A stretch of 64,000 bases of DNA from Brachycybe producta (taxonomy: Eukaryota; Arthropoda; Diplopoda; Playtdesmida; Andrognathidae): positions 402,501-466,500 of the forward strand of contig JAUPFP010000085.1 of NCBI GenBank assembly GCA_036925085.1, written 5' to 3'. Shown one piece after another: positions 1 through 13,200 of the stretch (position 1 is the stretch's first letter; the number at the start of each line of letters is the position of its first letter). The position numbers and the translations under genes were made by a program. Under the pieces are notes generated by a model. That model was not told where the DNA came from and searched no databases. It saw only the letters and a program-made list of their open reading frames with translations.

Positions 1-1694
1 GCAACTGTCTACATGTCTTGAAGTGAAACGTGATAGTGTGACGTCATGACAGTGTGACGTCTACTTCACAGATATCATTGAGTCAACAACAGTGTTGCCT
101 CTCCCTCCCTCCGGAAGCCAAATTTCCCTACAAAGTGGATATTTCCCTACAAGCGGTCACTCAACAACTATTATAGTTACTGTCGCTGTCGCAATACTAT
201 TATCAACTACCTAGTCAAACGAGATAGTGTGACAGTGCTATCGCAACAGTGTGATAGTGACTATCATGTGGTCTTCACTATGATAGTTGTTCGCGATAAG
301 TTGCTGCTCTCATGACAGCAAATATCGTGAAAATGAGGCTTAAAACACAAGTAAATCTATAGCTCAACTATAGAATTGTTAGTTCTTTAACCTGATAAGT
401 CAATCCATAAAATGACAGACTTTTCACTTTGACTGCAGAACAATCTACGAAACGGACATTTTTACGACAAAGAAAATGTCATACTTTGTACATAAAAGTA
501 ATTTCGCTTCATCTTTCTCACTTTTTTTTTCTGACCCCAATAAACAATTTTAACACTGGACACTTTAAAAGTGCTGACAACATCCAACTATGTTGTAATA
601 GGTTGTTCAACAACAAGTATTAACTGTATAAACGGTGAAGAAACAGCCACAGAAGAGAGAAAAACAAAATATCGCATTCAAAAACGAGACTTTTTTTTAA
701 AAAAAAAAGACTATCTCTCGAGCGAAATTTTATTATTTTTATGTTGAATTTCAGTCAAAATTAATGTGTGAAAAAGGATTTAGTTTTATTGGCAATAAAG
801 TGTAATGTGCGTATTGAGACTTATGCCAAGTATAGAGGAGCCCTATATAAGTTTAAGCTAAAATGACACATGCGCAAAATGATAAAAAAATCTTTTAATA
901 GTTTCGTAAACTAATTCTGGTCTATAGCTGTCTATCTCTATAGCCAAGATGAGGTTTAACAAAGTAGTTAACAACACTATAGTGGAAGGTGGGTAGGTGG
1001 ATCCTCAGGATAACTTTCCTAACCACACAACATCTAATGGAAAACAATTAAAGAGCCTTTTTCCTTTTTCTTTCCTTCAACAACTTCATAGGAGGGAAAA
1101 GAAATAAACTAAATATATATTTTTTTACGACTCTTGTTTTATTGCAAAGAGTAAAACATTCCATTTTAAATAACTTCAGAAACGAGAAGATGTCGGTCCA
1201 TATAGCTAAAAACCTCCTTATCTTAAAACATGGCCCAGCACTCAAAAATTTCTAGGTGTTTTAATGTAGGTCTGTACGGAGCCCTGTAAAGGACATTGTC
1301 TGAAAGACAAAAATGTCTTCAATTCCTATGATTGCCCCACACGATTCGAAAGATAAACAGATTCAGAGTGGGCGTTGCTGAGGTGTTTCCATAGTAGCTC
1401 ATCACAATGCAACTTCGGTAATTCATTGCAAGTGAACCCATAGATCACCAATGGAAATGTTAGGAGCAATTTCAGCTTGTTTTTCTTTTTGCATGTGTGA
1501 TCCAGCCATAACTCTTCAAAAGTTAACTAGAAATTAAGTTGGAAAACGTTAAAGCTATAAACTGAATAAAGCCATAAAACACAAACAAACATATCTGCTG
1601 CTGTTTATTTAGTTTCATATATTTGGATTGAAAACAATAGTTCAACCCTTTTTTCAATTTACTAATTTAACCTCCTTTTTACATCATTTCTTTT

Positions 1695-1696
<2 letters not shown>

Positions 1697-1733
<37 letters not shown>

Positions 1734-1734
1734 A
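1697..1734. repeat. (TC)n microsatellite
   Basis: About 18 CT/TC dinucleotides in a row, read directly from the sequence. Confidence 0.95.
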
Positions 1735-1937
1735 TACTCTAGAGACTAATTACATTTAGAACAATTCCGTGCCATTGTTTTCACTTGAATGATTATTTTT
1801 TTCACCTCATACACAAAAAACACAACCTAACCCTATACATTATAAATTAATTGTTTTCGGGTTATCAGTCAAACATGGCCGTTAACCATTAACAAAATAA
1901 CAGATAAAAGATTTACTGCACGTCCAACAGTATCTCA

Positions 1938-1940
<3 letters not shown>

Positions 1941-2019
<79 letters not shown>
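1941..2019. repeat. (AT)n microsatellite
   Basis: An uninterrupted run of about 39 AT dinucleotides. It can form a cruciform and is likely to vary in length between individuals. Confidence 0.97.
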
Positions 2020-2021
<2 letters not shown>

Positions 2022-3100
2022 ACGATCACGAGTGTTTGTTGACACATGGTCTCAATTGTCAAACATGTCATCATCATCACGAAATGTATTACTCAAAGTA
2101 GAAAAGTACTGAGTGGATCACAAGGGAGTTGATAATTAAAAGTGTGTATTAGCGGAGGGGGCCGAATCGAGGGCTTGGTCCAAATCAAACGCAACAAACT
2201 ACGTCTCATTCAGAAAATGCCAAAATCAAAACAATTTATTAGTAAAAAAATATAATTACTTTTTTTTTTACTAAGTTTCAAAAACGCAACTAACTTTAAG
2301 ATGCAATTAAAAGTTTGTTAGAAACTGGAATGGTAAATGAATACACTGAAGGCTTTCAAGTATACTAAGTAACGTGAAGCACAGCCAGCTTAGCTTAGGA
2401 ATGGATCACACGCGCAGAAAAACAAGCAGAAAATAGAAATCAAGAACTAAATTTCTGTGTTCTTTTGCAGTATTCAAGGGTCCTTACACACTACAGCAGA
2501 AAACATTTCAATGACAAAGTTGAGTTAATAGAAGAAAGAAAGAATAGGAGGAGGAGTCACAAATAAAGATACATCGTATTGGGCTGATTTCCGTGTGGAA
2601 AGTAGAAACAATTTTAAAGTGTTTTTTTTTCTGCACACATTCAACTAGATAAATAGAATCGAATTATTAAAATTAGATAAATTCCTTTTTCAGTGGAATT
2701 TATTTCTGCATGTGTGAACCATCCTTAAAATCCAAAGTAATACACGACATAAAAAAAATCAACTGAAAATATGACTGAAAACAGAATTTATCTTATTGAA
2801 ATAATTCTATTCTGTTTATTTGACAGAAAGTATAGGCAGAAGATAGGCTGAAATTGTTTCATTTCCGCCAAATAGCATTCCATGTTATCGGCCATATGAT
2901 TAATCCCCTCCTATTTTTGTCCTTTCCTCTTCTAGAAACTTAAATATGTCCTTGAAATGTTTTCTCTAGTAATCCCCTAGTAGTCCCCCTGAACCGCGAA
3001 GGAAAACAGAAAAAAACAAAACAGAAAAAACCCTGTTATTTTTTTCTTTTTCAAATTTTTCACGCATGTGAAACCCAGGCACGTAAGCACAGCAAAATAA

Positions 3101-3245
3101 CAGTCGTTTGCCCCGCCCTTTTATGAGCGTCATACTAAACATCAACCAATTAAAAATTAAAAAAAAGCAAGGAGAATGTGACGTCAGACCAAATAAACCA
3201 ATTAGAAGTTGCCGTTCCTGATCAAAGCGCGGGAGCAAACGACTG
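3101..3245. repeat. Outer inverted-repeat unit with CCAAT, GC-box and CRE words
   Basis: Starts CAGTCGTTTGCCCCGCCC and ends with the inverted partner GGGAGCAAACGACTG. It contains ATGTGACGTCAGACC and CCAATTAGAAGTTG, the same words that build the larger palindrome next to it. It may be an older member of the same element. No coding potential is seen. Confidence 0.6.
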
Positions 3246-3265
3246 CATCTTGCTGAACACACTAC

Positions 3266-3532
3266 AGCCAATTAGAAATCGGGACATACAGAAGTTGGCG
3301 CCGCCCTTTTTATGACGACCGGCAACTTCTAATTGGTTAGTTATGTAGTCTGACGTCACATGCTCCGCCCTTTTTATGACGACCGGCAACTATTAATTGG
3401 TTTGTTGTATGGTTCGACGTTAAAAAGGGCGGAGCATGTGACGTCAGACTACATAACTAACCAATTAGAAGTTGTCGGTCGTCATAAAAAGGGCGGAGCC
3501 AACTTCTGTATGTCCCGATTTCTAACTGCCTG
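3266..3532. repeat. Large near-perfect palindrome (about 115-base arms)
   Basis: The left arm (about 3266-3382) and right arm (about 3423-3532) are almost exact reverse complements around a short centre. Each arm holds GAAATCGGGACATACAGAAG, CCGCCCTTTTTATGACGACC, CCAATTAGAAGTTG and TGACGTCACATG. This is the architecture of a fold-back element. The embedded CCAAT, GC-box-like and CRE words would also suit a promoter-derived repeat. Short ORFs across it are by-products of the symmetry. Confidence 0.85.
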
Positions 3533-4396
3533 TGAACACAACTTGTCTATTGTGGAACCCAGGCTTTAGCTTCTCTTATGAATTATGTATAAAGTTCTTC
3601 TAAAATTGGTTATTGTTCTATTTCAAATCGAAACCATTATGTAACAAGAAAATCCATTAAAAATCTTCCAACTAATTTTGTTGTTGTTTTTGTTGTTGTT
3701 TTTACTGTTTGTTGGAACACTTTCAAAAGTTTCTCTCTTATTTTCTTCATAATTTGGAATACTAAATGTACAGACACACAGTTTTCAAAACATAAGTGTG
3801 TCTTTTAGAAGAAAAAAAAAACCTATGAAAAACATGAGCCAAAAAAAAGGAAGAAACCCGCCCTCCCCCCCCCCCCCGGTCCCCTCCCAAACAAATGATG
3901 GGGGCACTTACAAGCCGAGTTCTGTTTAAAACATGAACAAATTAAATTAGAGGAAAAAGGACGCAAAAAAAAAGAACAATAGATATAAAAAAAGGAAAAG
4001 TTGAGATCAATCTACGTGACGGTGAGATAAGACTAAAATGCTCAAAACAATTTAGACATAATATCTGAGCTAGAAATTTGCATAACAAAAAGAAAAGTTA
4101 CACATATAAAACCTTCCCCCAAGAAAACGCACCAAAAACATGCTTTTAGATTTTTAGCTTCTTTCTTTTTTTTTTAATGTTTCTTTTAAATTGCACTAAC
4201 CTATTGTATGTTGAACAGTCGAGAGAATAATAAAAAGTGACACAAAAAATGTCTTATAACTTTTAATAAAAAGCAAAGTTTCTTAAGTGTGTGACTTTCT
4301 TTTAGAAGTTGTGTGTCTTTGTGTCAAAATGTTCATTCAACACAAAGAACCCTTGAAGAGGGGCAATCACTGCTAGCTTGTAGCAAATAATCTTAA
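3533..4396. other. Gene-free AT-rich stretch
   Basis: Homopolymer-rich DNA including a C-run near 3865. I see no exon, RNA gene or mobile element. Confidence 0.5.
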
Positions 4397-4552
4397 AGGT
4401 CGATTTAGTGGCGCGAGCTGAAGATGAAAATATTGTAGCTGAAGATGATATGTGGCGCAAAATATACCACAGCCATCTATATCCACCATGACACTACTTA
4501 TCATCTTCAGCTACATTTTCATCTTCAGTCCGCGCAACTAAACCCACCATAA
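4397..4552. mobile_element. Fold-back MITE-like element
   Basis: Terminal arms of about 58 bases are reverse complements: the left contains GCTGAAGATGAAAAT then GTAGCTGAAGATGATA, and the right contains TATCATCTTCAGCTAC then ATTTTCATCTTCAG. A roughly 40-base loop separates them. Small size, long terminal inverted repeats and no ORF fit a non-autonomous DNA transposon. The superfamily is not assigned. Confidence 0.7.
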
Positions 4553-4608
4553 GCTGACAAAAGAAAAAACAAAGCAGAAACTCCATGATTCAAGACAAAT
4601 TGGCGACA

Positions 4609-4859
4609 ATTCTAAATTCAAAAAAGTAAAAATTGTCAAAAATGAAAATATTCCAATGAAAATTTAAAAAAAATGGCAAAAAATGAAAGTCTGTCTTCTA
4701 GATGCCCTTAAAAGCACTGAAATGAACTCAGGAGGGCCCAACAGACTTCAGAGGACTATAACAACTCAAATTCAAAAAAGTAAAAATTGTCAAAAATTGA
4801 AAATTTTCAAAATGTAAGTCTTCTAGATACCCAGAAAAGCACTGAAATAAAACTCAGGT
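4609..4859. repeat. Imperfect tandem duplication
   Basis: Two diverged copies (about 4609-4731 and 4766-4859) share TTCAAAAAAGTAAAAATTGT, GTCTTCTAGATRCCC and AAAAGCACTGAAAT. The second copy lacks an internal block. Confidence 0.75.
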
Positions 4860-6401
4860 CATACCATATGATATTTATTGTAACGAACATAATTTCTTGA
4901 AGTTCGCTTTAAGATTAAGTTAAACTTAAGACAGATCAGACAGAAGAGTAATAAAAATCACAGTCAATTTCATCATAGGGTCAACTGTGATTGGTTTATT
5001 TCTTCTATTGCTGACATGGGGTAGCTTCTGGAAATATGGATAAATATGTTGATGGGGCAGATTCAGTGAGATTTGGATAAGTCCTCACTGACCCTGTTAA
5101 AATCAGTGGAGGCCGGATGCGGGCCATATGTTGCACATGTCTGCTATAGAAGAAACAACTCCAGTCTGAAGTTATTAAAAGCACAACAGGAGTTAATTAA
5201 ACTAACATTTGCTCTAATATAAGAGTATATTTGTGAAGGTTGCATTAAATCAAGGACAAGTTGGAACTTTTGCATGACGAAATGAGTATTGTTAAGCTAC
5301 TCACGATCGGGATCTGGACACACAGATCAAATCTATAAATGATAGATTTAAAAGTGTCTGTCGAGATCCTTCAGTTCCGATCCAATTGTAAATGCGTGGC
5401 TTAAATTATGGTGCACACTGGCAGTAAAAAAAACCGTAACAGAAGGCAAATCAAAATGTGCCCCTCGTCCTGCTGTGCAGATATGCCAATGTAGTGGTCA
5501 TCAAAATTGAGCAGTAATCATTAACCAAATCAAGACACTACCTCCTATGTGTTATTGGTTACTGCTACTTGATGTACCAGGAAAAATCAAACAGCAGTAA
5601 AATCCTTGCGGACACAACTTCACACAAAAGTCAAAACTGGTTTTACTGTCATGTTATAGGTGCAAAAAAATCCAAATGTGAACCAAGCTATAGATAGTGT
5701 CACCCTAAGTGCTGTAAGTTAAGGAATAAGTTGGAGAGTTCTCTTTTGAGTCTATGGATCTAGCAAGTAAAAGTCGTATTCTTAATGGCTTTTAAGTCAC
5801 GACCTTTGACTTAACAATCCTTAAGAATACGACCCATAATGCAAAACTATTCATAAAAACTATTCACTATTAACTTTTAAAACTATTCTTAACCTCCAGA
5901 AATTTATTTTCAAAATATTGTCAAGACTTGACAATATTAACATTAAGAAGTGACTTTTCACGAGTCACTAAACGACGCCATTTTAAATTTCCAAAAAAGA
6001 AAATCTCCCCCCCCCCCATTTTTGTGACAAAGGTTGTCACCTCACACTTCCATAATTCCTTAATGAAATACATGTATTCCCTATTCATATTCAACTCAAT
6101 ACCGTTCCAATCCATGTAGAATAATTCAAATATTAAATCCATGGTTCATTCAAATGAAAGTAATGTGAGCTGGTGATCGCAACACATCAGAATTCCAGTA
6201 GAGGAGTAGACTTTGGGAGGGTTTTGATGCCAATGTCTGTTGTTTGGTGGCGCATTCAATCTGATAAAGTTTATTTATAAAAAGTCACCTGATTTTTAAT
6301 TTTTTAAATTATATTAATCCCTTATTTTAAATTTTAAAGGTCGTTTTCGAATAATTCTTGACAATATTTTGACAAGAAATTTCTGGCGGTAATGGTCTCT
6401 T
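4860..6401. other. Gene-free stretch with a small hairpin
   Basis: No gene is seen. A short fold-back lies at about 5770-5840 with arms GTCGTATTCTTAATGG and CCTTAAGAATACGAC. A C-run lies near 6007. Confidence 0.5.
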
Positions 6402-6541
6402 TAAAACATTTAATTTGTCCTTGTAGTGCTAGACGGCGACACTGACACTCGCCATAGAAATAAATTGACAGCTCATCATAATGTATTTCTACGGCGAGAT
6501 GGTGGCGCCGTCTAGCCCTACACGGACAAATTAAATGTTTT
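6402..6541. mobile_element. Fold-back MITE-like element
   Basis: The arms AAACATTTAATTTGTCC and GGACAAATTAAATGTTT bracket inner arms TGCTAGACGGCG / CGCCGTCTAGC. The hairpin spans 140 bases with a short loop containing a second small palindrome. The minus-strand ORF across it is a shadow. Confidence 0.8.
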
Positions 6542-9113
6542 AACAGCCTTCTTCTTAAGTGTCTTGTGATCGCTGAAAACAAAACTCCACTATAAAAAAA
6601 AAATACTTCAGTATGAATGAACATCATTACGGGTGATGGTGGTGGTGATGATGATGACTACCATGCATGCAATACCGCATCCAAATGGCCACTGAATGGT
6701 CAGACACTCATTTCATGATAAGTCATACAAGAAATCTCAAAATACCCGTTTCTACATTTCCAAAGATTCAGAAATCTCATTTATTCTGCGATGATGAACC
6801 CCCTCCCCCAAAAAAACAACAATACAGAAAAAAAAAATAAACAAAGCTCCCAGTTTCCTCTGGTCATCAAATAAATGGAGCTTTTTTATGATAATGACCA
6901 CACAATAGTCATTCACTCATCTCGTAATCTTTTCTAGCTGTTCCTCATACTCATCTCTCAAAGACCCGCATTCCCCCCCCCCCCCCCCAAAAAAAACCTC
7001 ACATTCGAACAAAGAAATAAATACAAATGACCGTTGGTCACTGTGTGACTCGCGAGCCATCATAAAACTAACCAATTCTTTGTTTGTTTGTTTTCAAGTT
7101 GGCTGAATAGATATTTATTTTAACCAATGCAGTGGCTAACTCGATAGATTTTATTTTTTTGGAAAATTTGTACGGAAAAACGTCAAGGGAACATTTTTTT
7201 TTAAATAACGTTACTACAACTAGAATGGTATAGAAGATTAGAAGTTTTTTCATAGCAATATCTTAAAAAATAAACCCTTTATAATTCAGGTTGAAAATGA
7301 CCCTTTTTGGTGGGGGGATATTTATTTCCATTGACATTTTATGAAAAAGTTTATTTTGAAAGATATCATCAATAGTTTTACATTCTCAACAACTATATTC
7401 TAATTCCGAAAACAGTTCGAATTTTTTTCGCAATGTTTCTCCTGAAAAACGTTCGCTTAAAAAATATAATTTTATTTTATAAAAACCCGCAGGTGGAGGG
7501 GAATAGAACATAATAGTCACTGCTGTGGAGTCATCCGGAAAGCCCAAAACAAAATAAAATAACTATTCAGCCTCCTTAAGAGGGCTCCATAAAAAATACT
7601 TGTGTAAATGCAAGGTAGATGGCGCTTGCAACAACCTCCATAGGTGTCAAACTACACTCGCCACCAATTAGTTGAAATAGAATGTAGGCCTTTTAGCTCT
7701 AAAAGCGTCAAAAACATCATTAATTATCATCAGCACGTGACAAACTTAACCCAGAACATAATATAAGTGAAGAGAGAGAGAGAGCACGTGTAGAAATAGC
7801 GATGACGCAATTAAAAGTTTGCCACGTGAAAAAAAGGAAGAAGGTGAGTCAAGAGTTGAAGAGTGTCATTACATTACTATGGGCGGAGGGCCAGTTGCGC
7901 CATCTACTGCTACAGAGACCAAATAAATGATCTACTTGCATTCTTAAAAGAAAAATTCATAATTAACGATTTAGCTATGGTATCGCGAAATTGCATTTAG
8001 ATCCAGGAAAAGTGGAACTCAATAACGGAAACATAATCCCTCTTTTGGCTCACACCATTATAACCTCGTCCTCCTCCTCCCTTTACCCTTCATACTCTCT
8101 ACCCTTACGTCTCTCCCTGTAACTCATAAAAGCTTATATAGCACCCCATAAAAAGGGTTATTTTATGTACGTACAGTGCATCTTCTCAAAGTCGCCAACA
8201 ATAACTTCTCAGTAGGGACAACAACAACATAAAAAGAGGCGACATTTTCTGATAATTAAGTTACACCAGTAACAAATGACCTGACCAATCAAGATGGCCT
8301 TCAACGTCATAAGAACCCTAACCCTCTCCTCCTCCTCCTCCACCACATCCCCTAGTCTTCTCTAAAAGTTGGTCCAAATAATGACTAATAAAAGTTGTGT
8401 ACACAATTCCATAGAGACCAAAAATGCAACAATTTGCTATTTTGCTTTTGCCAATGACACAAACACACACAACATACGACCACAAACAACTGCGTCACAC
8501 AAAAGACAATGACAGAAATATTACTGAGAGAAAGAGAATCATCAGATTCATCAGTGGATTTCGTGGTGACAAATGTGTGGTCAACCTTTTCAATAACAAG
8601 AGCCATTTTATTTTTGTGTGTGTATGTGTGTGTGTGTGTATGAAATGGTTACAAAGTTCTTTTTAAGCTGGTTTATGAACAGCTGATTTTCATTCAAACT
8701 TTTTGACTATTCCGTCTTTCAGAAGAGCAAAATTAAAGCAGGTCGGTCGCACACTACGGAATATTTTGATAACAAGCATTTCAATAGGGCTCCACGCACA
8801 CTAGCTTGGATCGGATCGGAAAACGCCACGTCAGCGGAGATCCATTAAAATGCGTTCCGATCCGATGTAATATGCTTTACAAGCTTTAGAAGGGTGGGAG
8901 AGGATTTTGTAACGATCCTGTAACATTAAGAGCTCTCGCATTCCAACGAGAATTTCACAAAAATGAAACCTCAACTTTAGTCGGTCATACCATTGAGTCA
9001 TTCGTTGAAGAAACAACAAGTTTCACTCTAATAAGATTAAAATAAGACCAACTCTCAAATTATTTCTCTCTACTCTTGAGATCTCTCTTTCTATATTTAT
9101 ATATTATATATGT
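6542..9113. other. Gene-free stretch
   Basis: No gene is recognised. It contains a C/A homopolymer block near 6974-6996, a GT microsatellite near 8613-8640, and a partial copy of the dispersed palindromic element at about 8664-8733 (TTATGAACAGCTGATTTT then GAGCAAAATTAA). Confidence 0.5.
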
Positions 9114-9292
9114 TACTGTCAATCTGCGGAATCATTCAATCTGCAGAATACCTAGACAATCTGCGGCAATCTGCAAAATTCAATACCTAAAATGTATTGA
9201 ATTTTGCAGATTGCAGATTGTCATTGTAGGTTTGGTTGTTTTGCAGATTGCCTAGGCAAGCTGCGGATAGACTGATTCTGTAGATTGACAGT
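9114..9292. mobile_element. Fold-back MITE with TA-like flanks
   Basis: The termini ACTGTCAATCTGCGGAATCA and TGATTCTGTAGATTGACAGT are inverted, and the interior is also palindromic (GCAGATTG words on both arms, centre at TTGAATTTTGCAGATTGCAG). The ends are flanked by TTA/TAA, so a TA target duplication and a Tc1/mariner-type origin are plausible. No ORF is present. Confidence 0.75.
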
Positions 9293-9603
9293 AAAATATA
9301 TTATTTCGATAATATTATGAACTCAATGGGGAGGGAGGAGAGGAGGGGGGGGGGGGTTGAATTTCTTCATATGTCTCCTCCACCTTCTTACACAACAAAT
9401 ACACCGCCATCACTTCCCCTCCCATCTTCATCAATATCTGATGACCCCTTCGAGAAATTCTTACGACATCATTAGAGTGATGAAGTCTCCTATAGTTTGA
9501 TAAAGAGGAGTCTCAGTTGTTTTATTGGCCTAAGATGAGTTTTTGTCGTAAATTTAATAATAAGAGGACACCTGAAATTGCTTTTTTATAAAGCTCAGAG
9601 ATT

Positions 9604-9638
9604 AGGAGGAGGAGGAGGAGGAGGAGGAGGAGGAGGAG
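9604..9638. repeat. (AGG)n microsatellite
   Basis: About 11 tandem AGG/GGA triplets, read directly. Confidence 0.95.
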
Positions 9639-9699
9639 AAAGAGGAGGGCACACCAACTGAACATTCGTAGATCTGATATCGAATTTGTAGTTATCCTA

Positions 9700-12655
9700 C
9701 CGCCAACCTTCTTCTCTCTTATATCGTTTGACCCTATTTTTAGAAGAACACTCCGTCTCTCTCCAATTGGTTCGTCCATCTTCACGTAATAAACCTTTAG
9801 AATAATTTGTGACCCATGCATTTGTTAAATGAAGAAAAGCAACTTTGTCTTTCTTTCAAAATTACGTCTCCTAACGCTGAAAGTTGTTTCTCAAGAGTAA
9901 AGGTTAAAACGGCACAGTCCGCTTTCTGTATCTTTAAAGCGGCGCTACTTGATTTCGCTTTGCAATTTCAACCAACGAAGTCATCACTGCATATTCGCGT
10001 CAAAATCTAACCTCTAGCTTGCTCAGAAAAATGATAAGTAGCTGTTACGTCATAACTAGCTGACCTAACAGTTTTCAACCTTCATAAAAATCTGATTGGT
10101 TAATTTTTTTTTTTTTTTTAAAAAGATGCATTAAAACAGCAGGAATTTAAAAAGGAACGCAAAGCTTAGCTTTAAAAACACACCGAGCGAATTCTAACCT
10201 TAGTTCTTGGTGAATCAATGGTGATGTTTTGAAGCGAAATTTAGCTATTATAACACACAAAAACAAAAAAAACGTCTAAAAAGTAAAACAAGATGTAATC
10301 GTGTCTTGTGTTGTAGGTTTAGTGGTTAGTGTCTCAGTGCAACTGAGGCCATGGTAATGTTGGTCATGGCTTCTCAATCCACGTCCAATTTGAATTAATT
10401 TTCAAATATTTCAGAAGGTGGCAGTGGACAAACAAACAAATTATGAAGTTAAATATAAAAACCGAGTAAAATAAATACCACTGCTGTCATTATAGAGAAA
10501 TAATAAGACTGTCATAAGATTGTAAATTATCATATCTAACTCATAACCTTGTAACAGTCGCCAAAAAAAATTAAAAAAAATATATATTCTTATGACAAAT
10601 ATAGTCGTATGGCTGCCGTTAACTGATGTACAGAAGAATATGATAGTTATAAAAATATATAGCAAACAAGCAATCATACCATAAGGTATGAGTGTCACAC
10701 TTTTAAGACTTTTTCTGCAATGAGGGTCCCAGTTTTTTTAAATATTTTTTTTAAAAAAAGATTCCATAGTTTGCTAGAAACTAGAATAGCAAGCAAATGT
10801 CATGAAAGTGTTTTCATAAAACAAGTTCGTTTTGTAAAATGGATACTGGGCTAAGTGGACCACTGAGCTAAATGGACAACGAGGGGAAGTGGAACATGAG
10901 ACTTAGTTGTTTAATGGGACGAAGTGGATCATGGAGCCAAATGGATCACGGAGCTTGTTGGACTACGTGGACCACGGAGCTAGATCGACCACTGGGCTAG
11001 GTAGATCATTAGGGCTTACGATCATCACTGAATGAATAGGGTCTGAGCCAAAAAAAAAATGCGTGTTCTTTTCGTGAATTTAGGCTTAACAATTCTAGTT
11101 TTCTGACAAATTTTCAACTTTTTCAAGTAGCATCTTTTAAAAAAAATTTCTTTCCACTATAATGTTTTTGAGGACAGTCTAAAAAACACTTAGTGGAAGG
11201 GTTTGAAGTGTAAATTATGTCTGATTTCCGACCCCCTTCTTTTTTTTCTATTGACTTCCAGATTATGGAGTTATTGATTTCAAGTATGGAATTCGCCTTG
11301 AAGACAATACGAGACCAACACACAACCAGAGTGATCTCTCTCTCTCTCTCTCTTTTATTTTGAAAAAGATTCATACGAAATAAAATGTTGGTTTATGGGA
11401 AGGGGCTAAATTTGCAGAATTTAGACCAAGAAGAACACTTTTTCATCATTCATTTAGACTCTAAATGAATCAAGAAAAGTAAGGGAAAATTATAAGGAGG
11501 AGGATGAGGAGGAGCAGCTTCTCCTGCACACAAAAGTACCATTATCCAACTAAAACACACCATGGATGAGTTTAATCTAATTGTTCTTCTTTTTCTTCTC
11601 GCTTTTAAGCTGAACCATAAAAACCATCAGTAAAACAAGTAAAGTACTAGTACTTACTAAATTAAGAGTGGCCCTGAATCAAATTACCCCCCAAAACAAC
11701 ATGAATTGATGACTTTAGTAACGAGATCTGAGGCAAGTTTCAAACTTTTGCGTTTTATATAATTAATCATAATAATTAATCACCATCATAGAAAAGAGTA
11801 TAAAGTCCATTTATAGCAACTAGAAATTTCATTATGTTGAATTTGCATTATAACTACTTTTTTTTTTTACTTTTGACCAGCTCATTCTGAACATATTTAG
11901 CAGCTTCTTAGGCTATAGCTTCACACGACCACAATGTGGCGCCACAAAAGTTATTGCCTTTAGCAGACCACTGATTATAAAGAAAGTGTTCATGCAAGCC
12001 ACCGCCACCGTTTTTCCTGCACCGCATTTCCACAGGTCGCGACCAGCCACTTTTTTTTGTCAGTGCTGAACAAGGATGGTGGCCCGCATTGGCAACAAGC
12101 CACAGTTGTAAACTGCTTTCTTCACACGAGCCATTTTGTGACGCTACTCAGTGGCGGCTACTAAGTCGTATTTATGAAACCAGACTTAGCATTTCATAAT
12201 TTTCAAAGTATTGCAACTGATCACATATTGTCGCATTTCGATTCTTCCCAACTGCTGAACCATTCTCGCGTATCAGAACCAGAAGACAAAAGTATGGCTC
12301 TCCACACTGTTTAGCTTGAGAATGGTAAGCTGAGAAAATTGGCAGTAAAATTGGGATTCGGTTAAATCAAACGATGTCACAGAGGGTCGCCTGCATATCT
12401 AGCCCATAATCGAAAAATCAAACCAACGCTTGACACTATATTGTGTTAGAGCAAATGACTTTCATAAAAAAAAAAGTTAATTTAGTATCCAATTAATCGA
12501 TCAACGAGTTAATAATGTCACAAGCCTGACAACCGCAAAAAAAAAATACAATGCGACACTTAGTTGCATGAATAGAGAATCATTCTAGGAACTGTAGCCA
12601 GTAGTATCAGAATAGCATCATATATATAAGCAGCCATTAATTTCAACCACAAATT
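9700..12655. other. Gene-free stretch with degenerate minisatellite
   Basis: No gene is seen. At about 10,845-11,010 there is a degenerate tandem array of roughly 20-base units of the form AAGTGGACCACGGAGCT. A TC microsatellite lies at about 11,336-11,352. Confidence 0.5.
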
Positions 12656-12830
12656 AGAGGTGGGAGCCGCCGCCGCCGCCGTGTTTCGCCACCGTCCACC
12701 ACACCAGACCGTGCGGCCTGCACAACATGGCTGCGCCAAATTTTGAACGTGGCGTGGTCCACGCAGCTGCTGCCAAAGATTTTTGCTTTCGTCACTGCCG
12801 TTTTCATTTTATCATCGGCTCCCACCTTTA
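12656..12830. mobile_element. GC-rich element with short terminal inverted repeats
   Basis: Begins GAGGTGGGAGCCG with a (CCG)n tract and ends CGGCTCCCACC, giving 11-base inverted ends. The GC content is well above that of the surroundings. It has no convincing ORF, because the two overlapping ORFs run on opposite strands of the same palindromic DNA. A MITE is the simplest reading. Confidence 0.5.
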
Positions 12831-12957
12831 CCACTAATGACAATCATCTTGTTGCTTCTAAGAATCATTATACTTGTTTCATTCGTTTCACTACCGGAAT
12901 GACTGAAGCCCTTTTCAAACGATCCTCGCTGTCTATATTTTGAATTGACTACCTTGT

Positions 12958-13200
12958 GGCCTCATTCTATAAAAAGTCCTAAAAATTGCAACAATAATAC
13001 CTTATGATATATCACAGCTTGTGCACTATTATTTTTATGACTTTTCATATTATATTATTCTCTACACCAATCAATGGTGCCAGTCATATGACAATATTTG
13101 TTATAATATTTTGTAATTTGATTTTGTAACTGTTAAAAGGTTATAAGCTAGATATGACAATTTATTGTCACATGACAAGTGTTATTTTCTCTATGTAATG
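12958..13200. mobile_element. Fold-back element, GGCCTCATT family, copy 1
   Basis: Begins GGCCTCATT and ends in a degraded partner. The interior carries TAGATATGACAATTTATTGT and ACTATTATTTTTATGAC, which recur in the copy at 60,507-60,755. Similar length and order of words show common descent. Confidence 0.65.

Larger units (their letters stand above)
1..3100. other. Gene-free stretch with simple repeats
   Basis: No exon chain or recognisable protein is visible on either strand. The first 300 bases are rich in GTGATAGTGTGACGTC-like words on both strands. Otherwise the sequence is AT-rich with short homopolymer runs and the two microsatellites listed separately. Confidence 0.6.

Noticed and set aside
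2966-3271. 101-residue minus-strand ORF at the palindrome
   Set aside because: It overlaps the inverted repeat, has homopolymer-driven composition and no family signature.
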